Shown: positions 7,566 through 16,382, numbered from the stretch's first letter. The stretch: DNA of 64,000 nucleotides from Enorma phocaeensis (GCF_016901575.1 NZ_JACJKQ010000001.1:1-64000), one strand, 5' to 3'. Notes: generated by a model from the letters alone, not told the origin. Translations and numbers: made by a program.

Positions 7566-9980
7566 GTGACAGAAGACATGAATGGTGCCGTAGAGTCACC
7601 TGCGCCCCAGCAGGAACGCGCGAACGTCGCGCCGGCACCCGAGGCGGAGGCTCCAAAACAAGCCCCAGCCGCTCGTGAGGAGAAGCGCTCCTCTGGGACG
7701 CCTGCAGGCGATGGCGGCGCTCCAACGGCGGTCGAGCCAGCATCCGCCCAGAAAAACGCTGCGGATGCACCTGCGGAGGAGCGTCCTCGCCGTCGCGGGC
7801 GCAAGCCCAAGGCGGCTTCCGCCGCTTCTGAGGGCGCCGATGCGGCTCCCGCTGCAAAGCGCCGGACGCGTCGCGCCAAGACGGCGGACGCCGGTGCAGA
7901 GAAGGCGCCGTCGGCACCCATCTCCGACGAGGTCGCCCAGGCGCGCGCGTTGGCCCAGGTTTCCCAGGCGTCGGTGGTGCGCAGGCAGCGTCGTGCCGCC
8001 GAGCGCGCCGCAGAGGCCATCGCCGGTGTCGGAGATGCTCCTTCAGGCTCTGAGCCTCTGCAGGTAGAGATTCCCCTCGTTGATCCTGCCCTGCGCCCGC
8101 ATCGCCGTGGCCGCAAGCCCAAGGCCTACGTCGAGGCGGAGCGTCGTGCCGCCGAGGCGCTCGCCGCCGCCCAGGCTGCCGCCGAGGCGGCTCAGGCGCC
8201 CGAGCATGCCGATACGCCTGCCGCCGGCGCCGCCGCTTCCGAGGACGTCGCCCCGCGCGATGCTCATGCGCTCGATGGCGCGGAGGCCCGCGACGCCTCG
8301 CAGTCCCCGGAGGACGCATCCTCCCAGGCTGCTCCGGCGCCCGAGGACGCTGCCGACGTGCATCCCGGACGCGGTCGTCGCGCTGCGGCGGCGGAGGGCA
8401 AGAAGGCTGCCGGCCGCAAGCGCAAGAAGGCCGCCGACGAGGCGGCTGCCGAAGAGGCACCTGCAGCCGCGACGGCTGAAGAGGCGCCTGCCGACCAGGC
8501 GGGGGAGGCGGCGTCCCAGGAGCATGCGCGCCGCTCCCATGCGCAGCGCCGCGACCGCGGCGAGCGCGGAGGCGACCGCGGGGAGCGCGAGGGCCGCGAG
8601 GGTCGTTTTGACCGCAACGACCGCAACCAGGGCGACCGCAACGACCGCCGTGGCCGCCAGAAGGACCGCAAGCAGCGCAACAACCGCTTCAACGTTCCTA
8701 CGGAGCCGTCGCTCTCCCGCGACGACCTCTCAGCCATGAAGGTCGCCGAGCTGCGCGAGAAGGCCCGCGAGCTCGATATCGACGTCACGGGCAAGAAAAA
8801 GGCCCAGCTCGTCGAGGAGGTCTATCAGGCCGCAGCACGCGCCGAGGGCTTCCGCGACATCGAGGGCATCCTCGAGATCTCAAACGAAGGCTTCGGCCAT
8901 ATCCGTGCTCACGGGTACATGCAGAGCCGCGACGACGCCTTCGTTCCCGCCAATCTCATCCGCGCGGCACGCCTGCGTCCCGGCGACTTCATCGTGGGCA
9001 CCCTTCGCCCCTCGCGCCAGGGGGACAAGTATCCCGGCCTGGCGAAGATCACGAGCGTGAACGGCCTCGATCCCGAGCAGATTCGCACCCGTCCCAAGTT
9101 CAGCGACCTCACGCCGATCTATCCCAACGAGCGCCTCAAGATGGAGCACGGCAAGGACTCCATCACCGGTCGCGCCATCGACATCGTCGCGCCCGTCGGC
9201 AAGGGCCAGCGCGGCCTGATCGTATCGCCGCCCAAGGCGGGCAAGACCACCATCTTGAAGAAGATCTGCCAATCCATTGCCACGAACAACCCCGAGGTGC
9301 ACCTCATCTGCCTGCTCGTCGACGAGCGCCCCGAAGAGGTCACCGACATGCAGCGCTCCATCAAGGGCGAGGTCGTCGCTTCCACGTTCGACATGCCGGC
9401 CGATAACCACACCCGGGTGTCCGAGCTCGTCATCGAGCGCGCCAAGCGCTTGGTGGAGCTCGGCGGCGACGTCGTGGTGGTGCTCGACTCCATCACCCGT
9501 CTCGCACGCGCCTACAACCTGGCTGCGCCGGCGTCCGGCCGCATCCTCTCGGGCGGCGTCGACTCGGCGGCCCTCTATCCTCCGAAGCGCTTCCTGGGCG
9601 CCGCGCGCAACATTGAAAACGGCGGCTCGCTCACCATCTTGGCATCCGCGCTCATCGATACCGGGTCCAAGATGGACGAGGTGATCTTCGAGGAGTTCAA
9701 GGGTACCGGCAATATGGAGCTCAAGCTCGACCGCGACCTCGCCGACCGCCGCATCTTCCCGGCGATCGACCCGGTGGCATCAGGCACGCGCAACGAGGAC
9801 CTGCTCATCGACGAGCAGATGCGCCCGTTCGTGTGGGGCATCCGCCGCGTGCTTGCCAACATGAACAACACCGAGCGCTGCGCGTCCTCCTTCATCAAGG
9901 GGCTCAAGAGCACCAACTCCAACGAGGAGTTCCTCATCCGCTCCGCAAAGCGCGCCGCCGACCTCGGCGAGCTCCGGTAG
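7566..9980 (+). CDS. rho: Transcription termination factor Rho with long disordered N-terminal region
   Basis: Hexameric RNA-dependent ATPase that ends transcription. The product is about 804 residues against roughly 420 for E. coli Rho. Residues 1-380 are an Ala/Glu/Arg-rich low-complexity extension containing two copies of RRGRKPKA and a very basic Arg/Asp/Asn tract (DRNDRNQGDRNDRRGRQ) just before the core. The core then follows in order: Rho N-terminal helices (LSRDDLSAMKVAELREK near 382), the RNA-binding cold-shock domain, Walker A SPPKAGKTT at 554-562, and Walker B VVVVLDSITR near 637. The GTG at 7566 is the start used; ATG 7578 and ATG 7497 are in frame and possible. Long N-terminal insertions are common in actinobacterial Rho. 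It has its own terminator. Confidence 0.93.
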   Translation: MTEDMNGAVESPAPQQERANVAPAPEAEAPKQAPAAREEKRSSGTPAGDGGAPTAVEPASAQKNAADAPAEERPRRRGRKPKAASAASEGADAAPAAKRRTRRAKTADAGAEKAPSAPISDEVAQARALAQVSQASVVRRQRRAAERAAEAIAGVGDAPSGSEPLQVEIPLVDPALRPHRRGRKPKAYVEAERRAAEALAAAQAAAEAAQAPEHADTPAAGAAASEDVAPRDAHALDGAEARDASQSPEDASSQAAPAPEDAADVHPGRGRRAAAAEGKKAAGRKRKKAADEAAAEEAPAAATAEEAPADQAGEAASQEHARRSHAQRRDRGERGGDRGEREGREGRFDRNDRNQGDRNDRRGRQKDRKQRNNRFNVPTEPSLSRDDLSAMKVAELREKARELDIDVTGKKKAQLVEEVYQAAARAEGFRDIEGILEISNEGFGHIRAHGYMQSRDDAFVPANLIRAARLRPGDFIVGTLRPSRQGDKYPGLAKITSVNGLDPEQIRTRPKFSDLTPIYPNERLKMEHGKDSITGRAIDIVAPVGKGQRGLIVSPPKAGKTTILKKICQSIATNNPEVHLICLLVDERPEEVTDMQRSIKGEVVASTFDMPADNHTRVSELVIERAKRLVELGGDVVVVLDSITRLARAYNLAAPASGRILSGGVDSAALYPPKRFLGAARNIENGGSLTILASALIDTGSKMDEVIFEEFKGTGNMELKLDRDLADRRIFPAIDPVASGTRNEDLLIDEQMRPFVWGIRRVLANMNNTERCASSFIKGLKSTNSNEEFLIRSAKRAADLGELR

Positions 9981-10060
9981 CGGCAGCGCCTCGCTTGAGC
10001 TGCCGCCGCAAGACGTCCCGTCTCGTCTGGTGTCGGTAAGCTCGATGTAAGGTCTTTTCG

Positions 10061-10094
10061 AGCGCCCGCGCGTCATCGCAGCGGGCGCTTTTTC
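10061..10094 (+). terminator. Rho-independent terminator after rho
   Basis: A perfect 9-bp stem (10061-10069 with 10081-10089) and an 11-base loop are followed by TTTTTC. Confidence 0.85.
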
Positions 10095-10190
10095 TTGCGG
10101 TATCGTATATGGGCTTGACGCGAGGCGTCGGCGGGGACGGCAGGTCCGCCCCGAAACACCAGGGTTTCCAACGAAAGGCGGGGATGCACG

Positions 10191-11162
10191 ATGATCGAGT
10201 ATTACAAGACAGGGGCCGATGGCAAGACTGCGCTGGTGGAGGCGCCTGAACCGGGATGCTGGATCAACGTGGTCGATCCCACCGCCGAGGAGCGGGCGCT
10301 GCTGGAAAACGAGTTGGGCGTGCTGCCCGAGTTCTTGCGCTCGGCATTGGACGAGGAGGAGACCTCGCGCATCGACTACGATGACGACGTCAACCAGATC
10401 TTCGTGATCGTGGACTACCCGACGGCGAAGTTCACGCCGGGCACGCGCGACACGCTGCCGCTGCAGTATGACACCATGCCGCTGTCTATGGTGTTCATGC
10501 CGGACAAGAACCAGTTCGTCACCGTGAGCCTGCACGAGAATCTGGTGACCGAAGACATGGCAAAGGGCCGTATCCGCGGGGTCGACACGCGCTACCGCAC
10601 GAGGTTCTTGCTGCAGCTGCTGCTGCGCATCAGCCAGCTGTACCTCATCTACCTGCGCCGCATCGACCGGCTCTCCTCCAATACCGAGGCGCGCCTGCAT
10701 GCGTCGGTGCGCAACGAGGAGCTCATCCAGATGCTCAATCTCGAGAAGTCGCTCGTCTACTTCTCGACGTCGCTCAAGGCCGATGAGGTGACTCTCAACA
10801 AGATCATGCACGGCAGGCTCATTCCGCTCTACGAAGAGGACCAGGATCTGCTCGAGGACGTGCTCGTCGAGATTCACCAGGCCATCGAGATGTGCAACAT
10901 CTACTCCAACACGCTCTCCGGCACCATGGATGCGTTTGCGAGCGTCATCTCGAACAACCTGAACATCGTCATGAAGGTGCTCTCGGTCATCACCATCGTC
11001 ATGGCGATCCCCAACATCATCTTTGGTTTCTACGGCATGAATGTGGCCTTGCCGTTTGAGGGCGTCCCGTTTGTGGGCACCTGGGTCTTCCCGGTTCTGG
11101 TCACCGCGGTCTGCTGTATCGTGGCCGCCTACATCTTCAAGCGTCTGGGCATGTGGCACTAG
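10191..11162 (+). CDS. corA: CorA-family magnesium/divalent metal transporter
   Basis: Pentameric inner-membrane channel for Mg2+ and related ions. The 323-residue protein has a long soluble N-terminal domain with the expected helical stalk, then two C-terminal membrane helices. The first helix ends in the diagnostic YGMN at residues 281-284, with a short ALPFEG loop before the second. The ribosome site AAAGGCGGGG precedes ATG 10191. A small leader hairpin (GAAAC 10153-10157 with GTTTC 10164-10168) lies upstream, but nothing resembles a known Mg2+ riboswitch. The last 26 bases overlap the convergent dehydrogenase gene. Confidence 0.93.
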   Translation: MIEYYKTGADGKTALVEAPEPGCWINVVDPTAEERALLENELGVLPEFLRSALDEEETSRIDYDDDVNQIFVIVDYPTAKFTPGTRDTLPLQYDTMPLSMVFMPDKNQFVTVSLHENLVTEDMAKGRIRGVDTRYRTRFLLQLLLRISQLYLIYLRRIDRLSSNTEARLHASVRNEELIQMLNLEKSLVYFSTSLKADEVTLNKIMHGRLIPLYEEDQDLLEDVLVEIHQAIEMCNIYSNTLSGTMDAFASVISNNLNIVMKVLSVITIVMAIPNIIFGFYGMNVALPFEGVPFVGTWVFPVLVTAVCCIVAAYIFKRLGMWH

Positions 11163-11943
11163 GCTCGACGATGTCAAACAGGGCCCTCTCCAGCCGCGCG
11201 GCGACGCGATAGGGGAGCACCTTGCTTGCAATGTAGAAGGCCTTCATGTCTGCAGAGGGTATGCAGAGCTGCCGTCCCGCGCGGGCGGCAGCAAGCGCCT
11301 TCGCAGCCACCCTGTCGGGACCCTCGAAGCCGATAAGCGCAGACATGGTCTCCATGGTCTCTGCGTCGCCGGGCCTGTCGAGAAACTCGGTATGCATGAA
11401 TTTCGGGCAGACGGCGGTGGAGTGGATGCCCACCTCGCCGAGTTCGGTGTCAAGCGAGCGCGAGAGGTCGAGCACGAAGCGCTTTGCGGCCGCGTACACG
11501 GCAAGGCCGGGTTGCGGCATAAAGGCGGCGACGCTCGCGACGTTGAGGATACGGGATCCTGCATGCATGTAGGGGAGTGCGCGGTAGATCATCTCGACCG
11601 GAGCACGGACCAAAAGCGACAGCATGCATGAGACGTCGCGCTCCTCCTGCAGGGCAAGCGGGCCAAAGGTTCCGCAGCCGGCGTTGTTGACCAGCAGGGC
11701 GACGTCGGCGTCTTCTTCGGCAAGCGCGGCATCGATGATATCGAAGGAGACGGGATCGGTGAGATCGAGGCAGAACGGGCGGACCGGCGTCTTGCAGGTG
11801 CGTACGAGGGCCTCGAGGCGATCGGAGCGCCGCGCCACGACCCAGATCTCGTCCACATGGCCCGCGTCGCCGGCGTCGATGCGCCGGACGAACTCCCTGC
11901 CCAGTCCCGAAGACGCGCCGGTGACCAATGCGATGCTCGCCAT
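11137..11943 (-). CDS. Short-chain dehydrogenase/reductase (SDR), substrate unknown
   Basis: Classical NAD(P)-dependent SDR of 268 residues. It has the Rossmann motif TGASSGLG near residue 8, the structural NNAG, the catalytic serine in NVASVAAF, and the catalytic pair YAAAK. The substrate cannot be told from sequence. The start is ATG 11943, with AGGAATGGAG just upstream; a longer open frame reaching 12189 lacks family residues. It is convergent with corA and their 3' ends overlap by 26 bases (11137-11162). A weak -10 (TACAAT on the minus strand, 12022-12027) lies upstream. Confidence 0.88.
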   Translation of the reverse strand: MASIALVTGASSGLGREFVRRIDAGDAGHVDEIWVVARRSDRLEALVRTCKTPVRPFCLDLTDPVSFDIIDAALAEEDADVALLVNNAGCGTFGPLALQEERDVSCMLSLLVRAPVEMIYRALPYMHAGSRILNVASVAAFMPQPGLAVYAAAKRFVLDLSRSLDTELGEVGIHSTAVCPKFMHTEFLDRPGDAETMETMSALIGFEGPDRVAAKALAAARAGRQLCIPSADMKAFYIASKVLPYRVAARLERALFDIVEPSATCPDA

Positions 11944-12216
11944 GGGTGCTCCATTCCTCAACAAGCGAAACGTTGTGCGCGAAGCCTGCCGAGGCGGACG
12001 TAGGTGACCCTGGGCAGGCGCATTGTAATAGTTGTTCCCCAAATGCGCCCGCGCAAACGCGAGACGCCCGCTTGCCCGCCGCGACCATATTCGATTGAGC
12101 CCGTGGGTCGACGCGACGGGTGGGGCCCATTTGGTTGATGCCGAGGCGGCACCTATGATCGAGTTTTTGCAGATGCGCTCGCTCCCCATCGTTTTCGGCC
12201 TCTTTGCGGTTTCCCC

Positions 12217-12244
12217 TTGGCAAGCTGTGTGGCTCGCCTATAAT
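12217..12244 (+). promoter_or_regulatory. Strong sigma-70-type promoter for the 12403-14096 pair
   Basis: TTGGCA at 12217-12222 and TATAAT at 12239-12244 are spaced by 16 bases. Transcription would start near 12251, giving a leader of about 150 bases before the gene at 12403. In the divergent gap 11944-12402 the other candidates seen are the small frame at 12275-12391 and a weak minus-strand -10. Confidence 0.7.
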
Positions 12245-12274
12245 GGCCATAACGATCGCGACGGAAAAACAGAG

Positions 12275-12391
12275 ATGAAACGCACTACCATCCGTTGCCT
12301 GGGGCATATCCCTTCGCACAATCGTCATCTTGTTTCGAGCGAGCCGTTGGTTGGTTTGGGTGGTTCCGTCTATGGTGGCGGGAACTGGTGA
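12275..12391 (+). CDS. Possible 38-residue leader peptide
   Basis: An ATG at 12275, 24 bases after the likely transcription start, opens a frame of 38 codons (MKRTTIRCLGH... GGSVYGGGNW) that stops at TGA 12389-12391. The stop overlaps the AAGGAG ribosome site of the next gene at 12391-12396. Its own ribosome site (AGAG) is weak. It may be a regulatory leader or chance; there is no homology evidence. Confidence 0.25.
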   Translation: MKRTTIRCLGHIPSHNRHLVSSEPLVGLGGSVYGGGNW

Positions 12392-12402
12392 AGGAGACGG
12401 CG

Positions 12403-13638
12403 ATGGCTGATTCTCGCAGAGGTTCGCGTGCGGCACGTGTCGGCATTTCCTGTGCTGCGGGCATTGCGGTGCCTGCTGCGGCATTTGTCGCCACCATGCC
12501 TTTTGAGGGCGTCCACGAGGTCGTGGCGGCCAATGTCGTGCCGTTCGCCGTGGGCTCGGTCGCCGGCGCTGGCATCCTGACGGCGGTCTCGGGCATTGCC
12601 GACCGCCGGCAGCGTCGTCGTGAAGAAGATGAGGCGCGGCCGTCGGGCAGTCGTTATTCCGATGCTGTGCGCATGAGGCCGCTGCCCAAGGACGTTCCCG
12701 TCATCGCGCGCGCCCACGACGCGCTTTCCGAGGAGGAGGCGTGGGCAGAGATCGACGCCACCTTCACCGACGGGTCTCCGATCAGCTGTGACGCGACGCG
12801 CTCCAAGGACATCTATCAAATCGCGCTCGAGGAGCTTCAGCGAAGCTCGTCCGCCCACGCCGCGGCGCCTGCAGGCGATGCCGCCGAGGCTTCCTCCTCT
12901 GCGCAGCCAGCCGCCGGAGAGCCCGGCGTCGTGACGGCGTCGATGCTCCGGCAGAGCTTGGCCGACACCACGGGCGCCTATATGGCGCTGCGCAACGAGG
13001 GTGCGGCGACCACTGCCAGCCTGAGCGCTTCAGATGATGCTACGAGTGCCACGACGGTCTCGCTTGATGAGGACGATACCGAGGCCGCCCGTCAGGCGCT
13101 CGCGTCGCTCGACCGCTTCGAAGATTCCGGCGCCCTCGGTGCGCCGAGCGTTTCTGCTGCCGGCATCACGACCAAGGCGACGACGGGCGTCGTGCCGGTC
13201 GCTCCTGTCCAGGCGTCCCTCTCGCGCGGGGTCGCTGCCCCGCGCCCGTCCTCAACGGGCTCCATGGGAGTCGCTCCGACTCGGGCCGGCATGCGTGCCG
13301 ACGAGCCTGATGACGACATCGAGGTTCCCATGGTCGATTACTCTGGCCATGAGGACATGTGGGCCCAGGCGCTTGCTATTCTCGAAGGGCCGGTACAAGA
13401 GGAGGCCCCTGCGTATGTGCCGAAGCATTTCCGCGCCGCCTCGGCCTCCACGTCAACCAGGGCAGCCGCCATCGCGGAAGGCGATCGTGAGACGCGCATC
13501 CACAGCCATGTCAACGAGTTGCTCGAGCAGGAGCTCGACCGCGCCTCCTCGCAGAGCGTCCGTCGAACGAGCCGCGAGTACCTTCGCGTCATTCAAGGCG
13601 GCACGGCATCTTTTCCTAGGCAGCAGGCTGAGGGCTGA
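12403..13638 (+). CDS. Unknown protein with two N-terminal membrane helices
   Basis: I do not recognise this 411-residue protein. It starts with a short basic segment, then two hydrophobic helices (about residues 11-30 and 43-68), a basic turn (DRRQRRREED), and a long cytosolic part. The middle (about 155-320) is Ala/Ser/Thr-rich and probably disordered. Two blocks look ordered: DALSEEEAWAEID near 110, and a C-terminal helical block (HSHVNELLEQELDRASS) followed by REYLRVIQGG. ATG 12403 is supported by AAGGAG at 12391-12396. The stop overlaps the ATG of the VanZ-like gene (TGATG), so the two are translationally coupled and probably work together in the envelope. Confidence 0.75.
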   Translation: MADSRRGSRAARVGISCAAGIAVPAAAFVATMPFEGVHEVVAANVVPFAVGSVAGAGILTAVSGIADRRQRRREEDEARPSGSRYSDAVRMRPLPKDVPVIARAHDALSEEEAWAEIDATFTDGSPISCDATRSKDIYQIALEELQRSSSAHAAAPAGDAAEASSSAQPAAGEPGVVTASMLRQSLADTTGAYMALRNEGAATTASLSASDDATSATTVSLDEDDTEAARQALASLDRFEDSGALGAPSVSAAGITTKATTGVVPVAPVQASLSRGVAAPRPSSTGSMGVAPTRAGMRADEPDDDIEVPMVDYSGHEDMWAQALAILEGPVQEEAPAYVPKHFRAASASTSTRAAAIAEGDRETRIHSHVNELLEQELDRASSQSVRRTSREYLRVIQGGTASFPRQQAEG

Positions 13639-14096
13639 TGAAGCGCGTATCGATTCCCTGGCTGGTCGCAGGCGTCGCAATCATATGCGTCATCTGGGGC
13701 AACTCGCTCATGCCGGGCGCGTCGAGCAACGGGTTTAGCTTGCATGTCCTCGACGATGTGCGCTCGCTGCTGGATTCGCTCGGCATCGCAAGCGGCTGGC
13801 TCACCAACTTTGTGGTTCGCAAGGCGGCGCACTTCAGCGAATACGCCGTGCTGGGCGCCGTGATGGCGAAGGCGATCGATCCCATGCGAACCTTTGACCG
13901 CGCGCGGCTGTTTGCGCTCTGTCTCACGCTTGTGCTCGTGCCTTCGATTGACGAGACCATCCAGCTGTTCGTGCCCGGCAGGTCGGGCATGGTGACCGAT
14001 GTGCTGCTCGATTGCTCTGGCGCCGCCTTCGGCGTCCTTTCGAGCGCATCCATAGGCCGCGCTTTACGTCATCGGCGCAAATACCTGCAGAAATGA
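13638..14096 (+). CDS. VanZ-like membrane protein
   Basis: A 152-residue protein with four predicted helices. It has VanZ-family marks: VIWGNSLMPG in the first helix, the conserved RKAAHFSEYAVLGAV segment, and SIDETIQLFVPGRSG with the D-E-Q pattern and the following VTDVLLDCSG. VanZ homologues are linked to low-level teicoplanin resistance, but most chromosomal members have no proven role. It is coupled to the unknown gene upstream by a one-base stop/start overlap. Confidence 0.88.
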   Translation: MKRVSIPWLVAGVAIICVIWGNSLMPGASSNGFSLHVLDDVRSLLDSLGIASGWLTNFVVRKAAHFSEYAVLGAVMAKAIDPMRTFDRARLFALCLTLVLVPSIDETIQLFVPGRSGMVTDVLLDCSGAAFGVLSSASIGRALRHRRKYLQK

Positions 14097-14146
14097 TATC
14101 CAGAGTACGAATGTGGCGAATCGGCCAAAAAAGTTGAAAAAAGTAC

Positions 14147-14175
14147 TTGCATCCGGATGGGGCTCCTGCAATAAT
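14147..14175 (+). promoter_or_regulatory. Promoter of the tRNA-His/tRNA-Lys unit
   Basis: TTGCAT at 14147-14152 and AATAAT at 14170-14175 are spaced by 17 bases and lie 28 bases before tRNA-His. An A-rich tract (14127-14142) upstream could act as an UP element. Confidence 0.65.
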
Positions 14176-14203
14176 AATCAAGCGCTGAAGGCGCAGGAAC
14201 ACG

Positions 14204-14280
14204 GTGGGTGTAGCCCAGTTGGCTAGAGCGACGGGTTGTGGTCCCGTAGGTCCAGGGTTCGAGTCCCTGTACCCACCCCA
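14204..14280 (+). tRNA. tRNA-His (GTG)
   Basis: Full cloverleaf. Acceptor GTGGGTG pairs with TACCCAC, the anticodon loop TTGTGGT carries GTG, and the T-loop is GTTCGAG. The discriminator is C and CCA is encoded. The base before the acceptor (14203) is G, matching the extra G-1 of tRNA-His. Confidence 0.97.
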
Positions 14281-14299
14281 GTGTGTTTCTTACATAGAC

Positions 14300-14375
14300 G
14301 GACCGGTAGCTCAGCTGGTAGAGCAGGGGACTCTTAATCCCAAGGTCCAGGGTTCGAACCCCTGCCGGTCCACCA
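14300..14375 (+). tRNA. tRNA-Lys (CTT)
   Basis: Acceptor GGACCGG pairs with CCGGTCC, the D-loop is AGCTCAGCTGGTAGAGC, and the anticodon loop CTCTTAA carries CTT. The T-loop is GTTCGAA and CCA is encoded. It lies 19 bases after tRNA-His in the same unit. Confidence 0.97.
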
Positions 14376-14384
14376 TCGCTTCTA

Positions 14385-14411
14385 AAAGCCAGGTATTGCC
14401 TGGCTTTCGTT
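14385..14411 (+). terminator. Terminator of the tRNA unit
   Basis: A perfect 9-bp stem (14385-14393 with 14399-14407) with loop TATTG is followed by a T-rich stretch. From here to 14591 I see no gene. Confidence 0.75.
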
Positions 14412-14591
14412 GTATTACAGGTATTATGTATCAAGGGAAGATCTCGCTCCCATCTGATGTGGATGTCGTCTGCAGCGAGATTGCATGATGCCTTGTCTGT
14501 AGCCGGACATTCGCACCCTTGCGTGAATCGCGCGGTCTGCTCCGTGCTCCGTGCCCCCGCTGCAGAGGTTGGTGAGAGGCGCCAGGGCGTT

Positions 14592-16241
14592 CTATCGGTG
14601 TTCTAGCCGTTCAAGGCTCTGCACGATGGGGCGCGCCTGCGTGGGATCCTCGGTGGGGAAGTCGGCTCGGTAGTGCGCTCCACGGCTCTCGGTGCGCTCG
14701 AGCATCGACGCCACCATCGCTTGTGCGAGGAGGAGCTGCGCCCTCATGCGGGCGTAGGAGGCATGCCACGACGCGTCGGCTGCATCATTCAGAGAGTTCG
14801 CGTCGTCGTGTACCGCGCGAGACGCTACGCGCTCCTGGAGCTCTTGGATGGTTGTAGCGGCCCTAGATAGCCCCTCGTGGGTGCGGACGACCATGCACGC
14901 GTCGCTCATGGCTTCCCGCAGCCTCGCGAGCGTGCTCGATGCCTCTGATGGGTCGAGCGCCGCCATCTCCCCGCGTTCCGCCCGGCTTGCCTTCCAGGCT
15001 GCCAATGCCTCGACGCCGCTTAAGACGTGGGCCGGCAGCCACCTTGGTGCGTCGCCGCCATACGCTGCGGCGGCGTGCCCGGCGCGCCGTCCAAAGACGA
15101 GGCCGTTGGCGCTCGAGAGGCCTCCGATTCGGTCGGCGCCATGCATTCCGCCCGTGACCTCCCCGCATGCAAACAGGCCGGGGATTCCTGTCGAGCCCGC
15201 CTCGTCGATGGCGATGCCGCCGTTGGAGGCATGTGCATACATGCCGATGCGCAGCTCGTCGGTAGGATGTATGCCTTGCTGCTCCTCAAGCCAGCTGGTA
15301 AAGGTCTGGACAAACTCCGGGACGTCTTCGCGGGGGAATTCGTATCTGAGCGGCAATCCCTCCGTCCCGGCCGCATCGACGGCGAGGTCGACGGCGCGAG
15401 ATGCCAGGCGCGACGTGAAGGGTCCGTAGGGAGAGCGCGCCTCAAGCAGCTCACGTGGAATCTGTGGGGTGGTGCGGGCATAGCGGAACGACTTCTCGTT
15501 AAAGACGATGCCTCGCTTGGGAGATAGAAGGCCGGGCATCATCTGCATGAACTCGATGTTTATGAGCCGCGCGCCATGAAGGAGGGCGATCCCGTGCGCC
15601 GATGCCAACACGTCGCCTGAGGTGAGGCGACGAGAGAACAGGCCGCTCGTGCCGCCGGCTGCCAGGATCGTTGCCTCGGCATAGACCGTATGGAGGCCGT
15701 TGTGGGCGCGGTCATAGACGACGCCTCCGCCAATGGCGCCAGACGGCGTGTCGACGAGGTCGATCAGCTCGCAATGCTCGAGAACGCGAATGTCGAGCCG
15801 CTCGATCTCGCAACCAAAAGCCTCTTCCATGCTTTCACGCACCAAGCCGCGCCAGACGCGGTTTTTATGGTCGAAGCAGGGGATGAAGGCGGCCTCGTGT
15901 GCGCTCGCTTCGCTAGCAGGACGTCTGAGCGTGACGCCGAGCCTTTCGAGCCACGTGATGCCAAGAGGAATGTCATGGACGAAGGTCGTGACAAGCGACG
16001 GGCTGGCCATGCCGCAGCCCACCGTGCAGATGGTGCGGGCGAGGTCCTCCTCGTCTGATCCGTCGACGGGTGCGATAAGGCCCAGCCCCCAGGTCCCGGG
16101 GTAGAAACTAGAGCCCGAGAAGAGCTTGCCCGCGCTTACCAGGGTCACCGAAGCGCCCGAGCGCGCCGCCTCGATGGCCGCGCAGGCGCCGGCGATGCCG
16201 GCTCCGATTACAAGCACGCGAGGCGGATGGCTGCACTTCAC
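14592..16241 (-). CDS. FAD-dependent oxidoreductase of the L-aspartate oxidase/fumarate reductase type
   Basis: A 549-residue cytosolic flavoprotein. It has the N-terminal dinucleotide fold VLVIGAGIAGACAAIEA, the FAD/substrate-domain pattern ATILAAGGTSGLF, the late FAD motif GLFACGEVTGGMHGADRIGG with GLSSANGLVFGRRAG, and a C-terminal helical domain ending ESRGAHYRADFP, as in NadB and SdhA/FrdA. NadB-like is the closest reading, but no quinolinate synthase or nadC is nearby, so a different reductase or oxidase role is possible. The start is GTG 16241 with GGAGAGGAG upstream; the frame is open to 16814 but runs through the terminator of the next operon. It is separated from the Fe-S pair by that terminator. 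Confidence 0.82.
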   Translation of the reverse strand: MKCSHPPRVLVIGAGIAGACAAIEAARSGASVTLVSAGKLFSGSSFYPGTWGLGLIAPVDGSDEEDLARTICTVGCGMASPSLVTTFVHDIPLGITWLERLGVTLRRPASEASAHEAAFIPCFDHKNRVWRGLVRESMEEAFGCEIERLDIRVLEHCELIDLVDTPSGAIGGGVVYDRAHNGLHTVYAEATILAAGGTSGLFSRRLTSGDVLASAHGIALLHGARLINIEFMQMMPGLLSPKRGIVFNEKSFRYARTTPQIPRELLEARSPYGPFTSRLASRAVDLAVDAAGTEGLPLRYEFPREDVPEFVQTFTSWLEEQQGIHPTDELRIGMYAHASNGGIAIDEAGSTGIPGLFACGEVTGGMHGADRIGGLSSANGLVFGRRAGHAAAAYGGDAPRWLPAHVLSGVEALAAWKASRAERGEMAALDPSEASSTLARLREAMSDACMVVRTHEGLSRAATTIQELQERVASRAVHDDANSLNDAADASWHASYARMRAQLLLAQAMVASMLERTESRGAHYRADFPTEDPTQARPIVQSLERLEHR

Positions 16242-16342
16242 AATGGGCTCCTCTCCGATACAGGGGGGCAATGCCCGCGCATCGGCCCTCTCGGGCGGTC
16301 GGCGTTTGCGAACGTAACTATACCGCGAACAGGGCGGGTAGA

Positions 16343-16382
16343 TGAAAAGACCGCCGCCCAGACAAAACTGGACGGCGGTCTT
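16343..16382 (-). terminator. Terminator of the GGGtGRT/NifU-like operon (minus strand)
   Basis: On the minus strand a 15-base stem (16368-16382 with 16347-16361, one G-U pair) is followed by TTTT. It ends the operon that reads leftward from 18217. Confidence 0.85.

Noticed and set aside
10141-10190. Magnesium riboswitch before corA
   Set aside because: Only one 5-bp hairpin and a weak pairing over the ribosome site; nothing like the multi-helix M-box or the mgtA leader.
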